DNA from: Protula sp. h YS-2021
Taxonomy: Eukaryota; Annelida; Polychaeta; Sabellida; Serpulidae
NCBI GenBank assembly: GCA_949752745.1
Contig: OX457032.1
Coordinates: 7,950,271-8,014,270, forward strand
Length of the DNA stretch: 64,000 nucleotides
Reading direction: 5' to 3'
Below, piece after piece: positions 58,725 through 64,000 of the stretch; positions within the stretch are counted from its first letter, which is position 1, and every line of letters begins with the position of its first letter. Position numbers and translations under genes: made by a program. The notes beneath the pieces are model-generated. The model saw only the letters and a list, made by a program, of their open reading frames with translations. It was not told the DNA's origin and searched no databases.

Positions 58725-59060
58725 GGACCACTGGATCCCATCAATGACACCAAGGTGCCATCAATGGCACCCAGGTGCTCTTTATGGCACCCCACTACGG
58801 GACGACTGTGGAGCCAAGGGCAGCAGTCCCATCTGACTCAGACCCTGGTTAGCACCCTTAGGTAGCGTTTTCGGTACCCCTGGGGGGATCCCACGGGCAA
58901 GATCCCATTTGTGGGATTGACCGTATTCGGTCTCAAGAGGCCCAATTTGTGGGTCCTATTTGGGTTCCAGTTTTGGGTGCCCATTTTCGGGACCCATGGG
59001 CCGGATCCCATTTCTGGGATCACCCGTGGCTGGAGCCCGAAAACGGTCCCATTTCGGTCT
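58725..59060. repeat. Cryptically simple GGATCCCAT / GGCACC-rich tract
   Basis: Words such as ATCAATGGCACC, GGATCCCAT, TGTGGGAT and GGGACCCATGG recur in changing order and on both strands. A 120-codon open frame across the left part (58,503-58,865) has no recognisable domain and is not called. Confidence 0.6.
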
Positions 59061-59217
59061 CGTCTCGTTTTATCACGCTGAACCGGTCTCGAAACGCCTG
59101 CAGGCAGTTTTTTGCGCCTAAATGATAGGAATGAGCATTATGTGCCATGTTCTTTCACATTTGAATCACGGGTTAAGATTAAAATGACATCTTAAGCGCT
59201 ATCACGTCGACAGTTAT

Positions 59218-59453
59218 ACCAGCCTCGGTGGCCTAGTGGTTACAGCGTCCGTCTCGAGACTAGAAGATCGTGGGTTCAAACCCCAGTTGGGTCATACCTG
59301 AGACTTTAAAAGTGAGACTCCTCCTTGCTACGCTGTGAGGCACTCTACATGTAAAGTGTAGAAGGAGGGCTTAATTGCCCATTTCAGTACAATGTGGCAG
59401 GGGGATCCCGACATCACCATAACAGTTGAAAGGCATCTAAAGAACAATACAAT
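59218..59453 (+). mobile_element. tRNA-Arg-like SINE with 14-bp target duplication
   Basis: A box GTGGCCTAGTGGTTACAGCG and B box GGGTTCAAACCCC are spaced as in a tRNA, and the segment ending TTGGGTCATACC resembles animal tRNA-Arg. A ~150-bp tRNA-unrelated body ends AACAATACAAT. ACGTCGACAGTTAT lies directly outside both ends (59,204-59,217 and 59,454-59,467). A pol III transcript copied by a LINE enzyme explains this structure. The long perfect duplication points to a fairly young insertion. Confidence 0.9.
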
Positions 59454-59499
59454 ACGTCGACAGTTATCTTAGAACTTTCCTTCTGCATGTCTTTCAGAT

Positions 59500-61318
59500 G
59501 TGACAGAAGCTAGCCTGCGGGACCCGCCTACACTTTCGCAGTGTACTCATCCTTCATTGACACTCAAACCACACTCGATTTGCGATCGGTGCAGGAAAAT
59601 GCGGTTCGCCTCTCTGCGACGAGTGGAATACGTGCTCCGGGTGCCATCATCTGTCATCCGAGTACTGGAAGCTAATCCATAAAAACAGTATACGAAACGA
59701 TCGGAGGAGGGACAGTCGCACTTTCCTCGGTCCCATTCATTACTCCCGATTTTATAGGAAAAAAAAACAATCAAACGGAAAGCTAGTTCGGTAATACTAG
59801 AGCAAGTTGCCACTCCTATCTGAAACTGTGGCGGACATAGACATTCCAGAAGGGAAAGCAATGGAAAATTTGAGAAAAGCATGGGCAAATACCCCCACCG
59901 CTCCCGACAAGTCCCTAGGGAAGACAGAGTAGAAACCCAAAGCTTCTCCGGAGCCAGTCACGGTCACTCACACAGGCTCGGGGTCAAGTTTTGCAGTGAT
60001 GATAGGCCAGTTGGGGATCCCATCGCAAGAGGAACTCTCTTCTCCCCCCGCGGATCCCGCGCTTGCCCAGGGAGTTTTCGGTTCAAGTTACAAAGACAGC
60101 GGCAAGATCTCCAACAATAGATACAGCGACAGGGTACTGGTCTGCAAACCAGAGCTAAACGTAAACCGTCAGCCACCGTCTCTCGCCTTCCCCCACCTGA
60201 CACCCAACCCTCCCCCCCCCCCCGCGCTCCCATCTCCCCACATCCGCTGGCACCAAGCAACCAACGTGCAAAGGTGGAAGTGATAAGTGATGGGGAGTCG
60301 GACTTAGGCGGCCAAGGGGAGGAACAGTTATTGCAGACAGTTGCACGCCCTTTAACATCGACCCCCCTCAACCGGAAGCGGGAAATGTATACACCATCAG
60401 GGGATGCAGAACTCAAAAGATGATCCCGAACAAGGCTCATAGGAACAAACTCAAAGGAAGAGGAGTCGGAGGGAGAAACGGGAGACACGCCACCATCCTC
60501 CCAATTCCGCCTCCCTCTCTGGAAAGATCCGACGACAGCGTGGAGACGCCTACTCAGGACCCCGTCCTCCGGACTCCACTCCGCGCAGCAAGAACACCAT
60601 TCCCTCGATGACGTCGTCGACTTTGATCCCGGAAGACATGCCATTTCGAGACGACATTCAGGAGATAGCCCGTCTGGCAAACGTTACCGCCTGATCAGCA
60701 GCCCTCGACAACGAGGATCCCCCTGTTAGGGTGACCTCTCAAACCGCTCCTTTACATGAAAACCCGTTCATCGCACTGCCCACCACCAGGGCATCGCCAA
60801 TGCCATAGCAGTCGATCGAAGGAATTTAAAAAGATGGACAATAGTGAAGGCCGTACCCTATCCCGTTTTCACGCTTCGTAACACTGTGCTGTGAGACCGG
60901 GTCCATATCGACCATCAGACGAGCTGCTCCCGTCAGAAACCCTTGAACATCACGCAAAACGGACAGTTTGTATGCCTTCCGTCCGCAGTGATTCGGATAT
61001 CCCATTAGTAGAGAAGGCCATTCAGGCCTCCTCTCGACATATCCTCAACATTATGTCCTTCCAGGACCATACCTTGCAAGCGTTAAAAACGCAATGGGAG
61101 GATATACACCTCAACGATCCAGTGGCTTCCAAACTACTGGAGTGTCTGGCACTGATGACCATGGATGTAGTCAAACTGTCGACCTTCCTCATGACATCTA
61201 TGGTCTTTCTCAGACGAGACGCATTCTTTCAGCACTGTTGGTCGAGCGTGAAAGGGCTAATGGAATTGCGCCACGCCCCCATCCTGGGTGAGAGTGAACT
61301 GTTTCCCCGCAGAAATTG
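59500..61318 (+). pseudogene. DIRS gag (broken)
   Basis: Starting near 59,500: LTLKPHSICDRCRK, then in a shifted frame CGSPLCDEWNTCSGCHHLS followed by SEYWKLIHKN (59,600-59,690), a Cys/His cluster likely to bind zinc. A Pro- and Ser-rich middle follows (59,900-60,650). The better-preserved end reads LEHHAKRTVCMPSVRSDSDI (60,940-61,000), HILNIMSFQDHTLQALKTQW and MVFLRRDAFFQHC (to about 61,240), and stops by 61,318. The minus-strand copy at 56.1-57.2 and 44.7 kb aligns block by block. A 238-codon open frame on the opposite strand (59,964-60,680) is a shadow of this region. Confidence 0.72.
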
Positions 61319-61349
61319 AAAGGGTGAACCAAGAAAGGGGCCTTCCGTC

Positions 61350-61650
61350 GAGTAGTCTGGTGGCTCAAAAACGGGTACTCCCTCCCCTTTAAACGGGATC
61401 TGAGAGGTCCGAAACCTATCCCCCTAACAACACAAGCTCCAGAGAGCCTAGCTACCTCCTAACCCACAGGATCAGAAAGGGACATGCTGTTGACTCTAAA
61501 AGAAAAAGAGGCCGTAGAGGAAATGCCAGAAAACCAGACAGCCTTCTTCAGCAGGGTCTTCCTGGTCACCAAAAAATCCGGGGGATGACGACTAGTAAAA
61601 GACCTCCTCCCTCAGGCAAAAATGAGTATATCCCAAAACAACCCTGGCCC
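61350..61650 (+). pseudogene. DIRS reverse transcriptase, fingers only
   Basis: VWWLKNGYSLPFKRDLRGP (about 61,357) and LTLKEKEAVEEMPENQ, then FFSRVFLVTKKSGG (61,493-61,590), match the start of DIRS reverse transcriptases (GA-EEVP...FYSRLFLVPKKDGGWRPV-DLR). The Trp after GG is a TGA stop here. The palm, with its catalytic Asp residues, is deleted; about 50-100 bp later the sequence is already RNase H. Confidence 0.8.
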
Positions 61651-61654
61651 CTCT

Positions 61655-62490
61655 GCATTGGCGGCGCGACCCTCTGGTGATGACCAAAGGCGTCCCATTC
61701 CACCCCATTCCCGGAGATAGAACTTCCGACGGACTCATCGCAGGAGGGTTGGCGAATACACTGTCAGGGTCAGGTATGAACAGGGACATGCCCCCATAGG
61801 AACTTACAGCACCAATTGTCTAGAGTAACGATTAATCTGGATAGGTCTAAACAAATTGAACCATCTACTCCAAGGCAAAACAGTTTTAATACTGTTAGAC
61901 AACTCGACAGCAGTGGCGTACCTGAACAGGCAAGAGGAACCAGGTCAGTGTCATATTGCAGTCGTAGCCGGTCATCTAGCCGGGAAACTCAAACGTGTTG
62001 GACGACCTGGCCTCCAGGGTGGGCCAAATCATCCATACCGAATGGTGCCTGGCCCGCTCATCCTTCCAGTGGTTAATAAAGCAGTCGCCATGGAGACAGC
62101 TACCCTGACCTATTCGCCAATTCCATGACGGCACAACTACCCAGGTTCGTCTCTCCCTGCCCGATCCCATTAGCCTGAGCAGTGGACACCCTCAGCTGCC
62201 CATGGCCAATTCAAGAAGTACTTAACGTCTTTCCCCCACAGGGAATATTGCTTCAGGTCTTACAGAAAATAATGCAGCTAAAGCCACGATCCCTCTTATT
62301 AGTAGCCCGATGGATGCCGGAAGCCTTATGGTTTGCTCTGCTTCTACAATGCACGGTGATCAAATCAATCCGGATCCCATGCCAAAAGAATTTTCTATCC
62401 CAACCACCCTGGCAACACGTCCACACAGCCACGCACCTATTGAACCTACACCTGTGCTGCCTGACCAGTCCTTCTTAAAGAAAAAAGATT
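61655..62490 (+). pseudogene. DIRS RNase H and following conserved region
   Basis: DPLVMTKGVPFHPIPGDRT and SDGLIAGGLANTLSGSG (about 61,665-61,775) correspond to the first RNase H strand, its TDAS box degraded. LILLDNSTAVAYLNRQ (about 61,890-61,935) holds the DNxT motif. LASRVGQIIHTEWCLARSSF (about 62,005-62,065) is the N-AD-LSR...EW-L block, and QVRLSLPDPISL plus CPWPIQEVLNVFPPQGILLQ, then LLLVARWMPEALWFALL, form the region before the recombinase. Three or more frameshifts are needed to read it through. Confidence 0.82.
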
Positions 62491-62499
62491 CTCCAAGAG

Positions 62500-62995
62500 G
62501 GTAGCAGATAAAATGGTCAATAGCCATAAGCAATTCACAGCAAAGGTGTATAGGGCTGAATGTAACAAGAGATTCCTGAGGGTTTAGTCTCATTGTGCCC
62601 CGTGAAAGCACTACGCCAGTATCTAGACATCTCAGAGGCATATAGGTCAGAAAATGAAAAAGCTCCTATCATGTCTTATATGCCAAATTCAACAAAGACC
62701 GCTCTAAACAAACAATCCCCAAATATATAAAAGAGTTCTTTCTGGCCACTTGTGAAATGGCACAATCAGACACAAGTCTAGCTAGAGTTAAATATTACAG
62801 CCCATCAAGTTAGGCAAGTTGCTAATTCTCTTAGAGCTTTACGTAATATGTTTCTCTCTGATGTACTCAAAATGGGATGCTGGGCCTCGCCGAACTTGTT
62901 TATCTCAAAGAGTTCTCCCAAGACAAACTTTTTGGTATCTACTCTTTGGGATAGCAGCAGAGACAACAATTACAACCTAAGATGCCTTTGATGCA
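62500..62995 (+). pseudogene. DIRS tyrosine recombinase, N-terminal half deleted
   Basis: FTAKVYRAECNKRFLRV (about 62,536-62,585) is the start of the DNA-binding domain. It jumps directly to CPVKALRQYLDISEAYR (about 62,597), the strongly conserved block of the catalytic domain, then APIMSYMPNSTKTAL. In another frame ITAHQVRQVANSLRALRNMF, followed by LSDVLKMGCWASPNLFIS (from 62,794), includes the HxxR box (HQVR). The expected active-site Tyr after FIS is not present (FISKSS). Compared with the minus copy at 32.8 kb, the central ~400 bp are missing. Confidence 0.78.
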
Positions 62996-63420
62996 GACCA
63001 TCCACTCCGAGGCTCAAGGCAAAGGGTAAACAGAAGAGTGGATTCCGCAAAGGGCGCAACGGCTATCAACACAGATACAAGAAGTAACCAGGTCACCATC
63101 GATTCGGATTACTTCATAATTAGACATTCATAAACAGTCCCACGGGACTCACAGTAGCCTCACCGGAGATGGGTCTACAGGTTATTTTGTATGTACTATT
63201 CAAGAGACTGTTTGTCAAGTACCTTCACTATAGTTCGCTCTCCCATCTCATCGTTATCCTCTTTGTCTTTTTTCTAGACCCATCTGGAACAAGTATTCAG
63301 TGAGCACTAACAGGCCCCAACGCCCCCAAAATTGTAAGGGGTCGTCTATGGTTTTGAACCTGTTGGCCAGTTTAGGCCAAGAAAAATAACTGTCCTACTT
63401 CTGCTCAAAACTTTGAAAAC
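62996..63420. other. Spacer, no gene recognised
   Basis: The sequence between the recombinase remnant and the terminal tandem array contains no recognised gene. It may include the 3' terminal region of the DIRS copy. Confidence 0.4.
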
Positions 63421-64000
63421 AATGATACTGGCTGGCGGAAAATCTTTTTTACCCCCAAAATTTAGCAAATCACGTGACCGAATTTGGCCAAAATGGCCAA
63501 AAGGCACATCTACAAGTCGAGACTTTTCAATTGAGCCCAACATCAAGTCTCTAGGCCTCTGCGTTCTCGAGATATCGCCTGTACAAACACAAGTCGATTT
63601 TTGCGTTTTTTGGCCAAGACCACGTGACCGAATTCGGCCAAAATGTCTTTCAAATGAACCAAACATCAAGTCTCTAGGCCTCTGCGTTCTCGAGATATCG
63701 CCTGTACAAACACAAGTCGATTTTTGCGTTTTTGGCCAATTTGGCAAAGATAACGTGACCGAATTCGGCCAAAATGGCCAAAAGGCACATCTACAAGTCG
63801 AGACCTTTCAAATGAGCCCAATATCAAGTCTCTAGGCCTCTGCGTTCTCGAGATATCGCCTGTACAAACACAAGTCGATTTTTGCGTTTTTTTGCCAATT
63901 TGGCAAAGATAACGTGACCGAATTCGGCCAAAATGGCCAAAAGGCACATCTACAAGTCGAGACCTTTCAAATGAGCCCAACATCAAGTCTCTAGGCCTCT
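63421..64000. repeat. ~155-bp tandem array, open at window end
   Basis: ACGTGACCGAATTCGGCC-like words recur at 63,473, 63,623, 63,754 and 63,913. Each is followed by AAAATGGCCAAAAGGCACAT, AGTCTCTAGGCCTCTGCG and ACAAACACAAGTCGATTTTTG. The second copy lacks about 28 bp. GACCGAATTCGGCC contains the palindrome CCGAATTCGG. Open frames on both strands are products of the repeat. Confidence 0.9.

Larger units (their letters stand above)
59500..62995 (+). mobile_element. DIRS-like retroelement, internally deleted copy
   Basis: gag, RT fingers, RNase H and tyrosine recombinase remnants follow each other in DIRS order on the plus strand. The RT palm and the N-terminal half of the recombinase are deleted. 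It belongs to the same family as the minus-strand copies at 32.8-34.5 kb and 43.3-57.2 kb. Terminal inverted repeats and the internal complementary region of DIRS elements were not identified. Confidence 0.85.

Noticed and set aside
59220..59295. tRNA-Arg gene
   Set aside because: The tRNA-like part is the head of a 236-bp element bounded by a 14-bp target duplication, so it is a SINE.
59964..60680. 238-codon minus-strand open frame
   Set aside because: Antisense to the DIRS gag region, Ser/Arg/Gly-rich, with no recognisable domain; most likely a shadow frame.
63346..63986. Repeat-containing open frames at the right edge
   Set aside because: They lie on both strands of a ~155-bp tandem array; the repetition explains them.

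Overview
The window looks like repeat-dense chromosomal DNA from an animal, most likely a marine invertebrate. The exact group cannot be fixed from this sequence. No complete host gene was recognised. The kingdom call rests on the mobile elements present: DIRS-like tyrosine-recombinase retroelements, an L2/CR1-like LINE, tRNA-derived SINEs, a Gmr1-like Ty3/gypsy retrotransposon, a hAT-type non-autonomous transposon, a Tc1/mariner remnant and an I/Jockey-type LINE fragment. There are also extensive satellites and minisatellites. Every recognisable coding region is truncated or carries stops or frameshifts, and all of them belong to transposable elements.  Layout. 1-24,756 is a satellite with a unit of about 1,095 bp: 21 near-complete units plus a decayed last one, open to the left. 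It contains one 5'-truncated LINE insertion (12,219-13,100) with an 11-bp target duplication. 24,759-24,915 holds a Tc1/mariner transposase scrap. 24,947-26,212 is a hAT-type element with an 8-bp target duplication and an internal ~150-bp tandem array. 26,255-27,020 is a 106-bp tandem array that shares its core motif with the big satellite. 27,565-30,640 is a CpG-rich 51-bp minisatellite. 30,938-31,480 is a 169-bp tandem repeat. 32,760-34,545 is a minus-strand DIRS fragment split by a tRNA-Leu-like SINE. 33,654-39,851 is a near-perfect 3,099-bp tandem duplication. 39,820-42,640 holds a second minisatellite block and further ~150-bp arrays.  43,270-57,250 is a nest of insertions, all read on the minus strand. 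A DIRS element (gag at 57.2-56.1 kb, continuing at 44.7-43.3 kb) contains a 5'-truncated L2-like LINE (56.12 to 44.75 kb). The LINE in turn contains a 7.2-kb Gmr1-like LTR retrotransposon (48,199-55,418) with a 5-bp target duplication, a tRNA-Pro primer site and the domain order gag-protease-integrase-RT-RNase H. A duplicated 155-bp hairpin block lies on either side of the retrotransposon. The same DIRS copy also carries a 696-bp element with perfect 53-bp terminal inverted repeats.  57.3-59.2 kb is low-complexity and repeat DNA. 59,218-59,453 is a tRNA-Arg-like SINE with a 14-bp target duplication. 59,500-62,995 is a plus-strand, internally deleted DIRS copy with gag, RT, RNase H and tyrosine recombinase remnants. 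63,421 to the window end is another ~155-bp tandem array.  The strongest leads are: the motif CCCCTAAG-(3-4 nt)-CGGACA shared by two unrelated-looking tandem arrays; the integrase-before-RT retrotransposon; the SINE and LINE sharing a 3' tail; and the fully resolvable nest of insertions.
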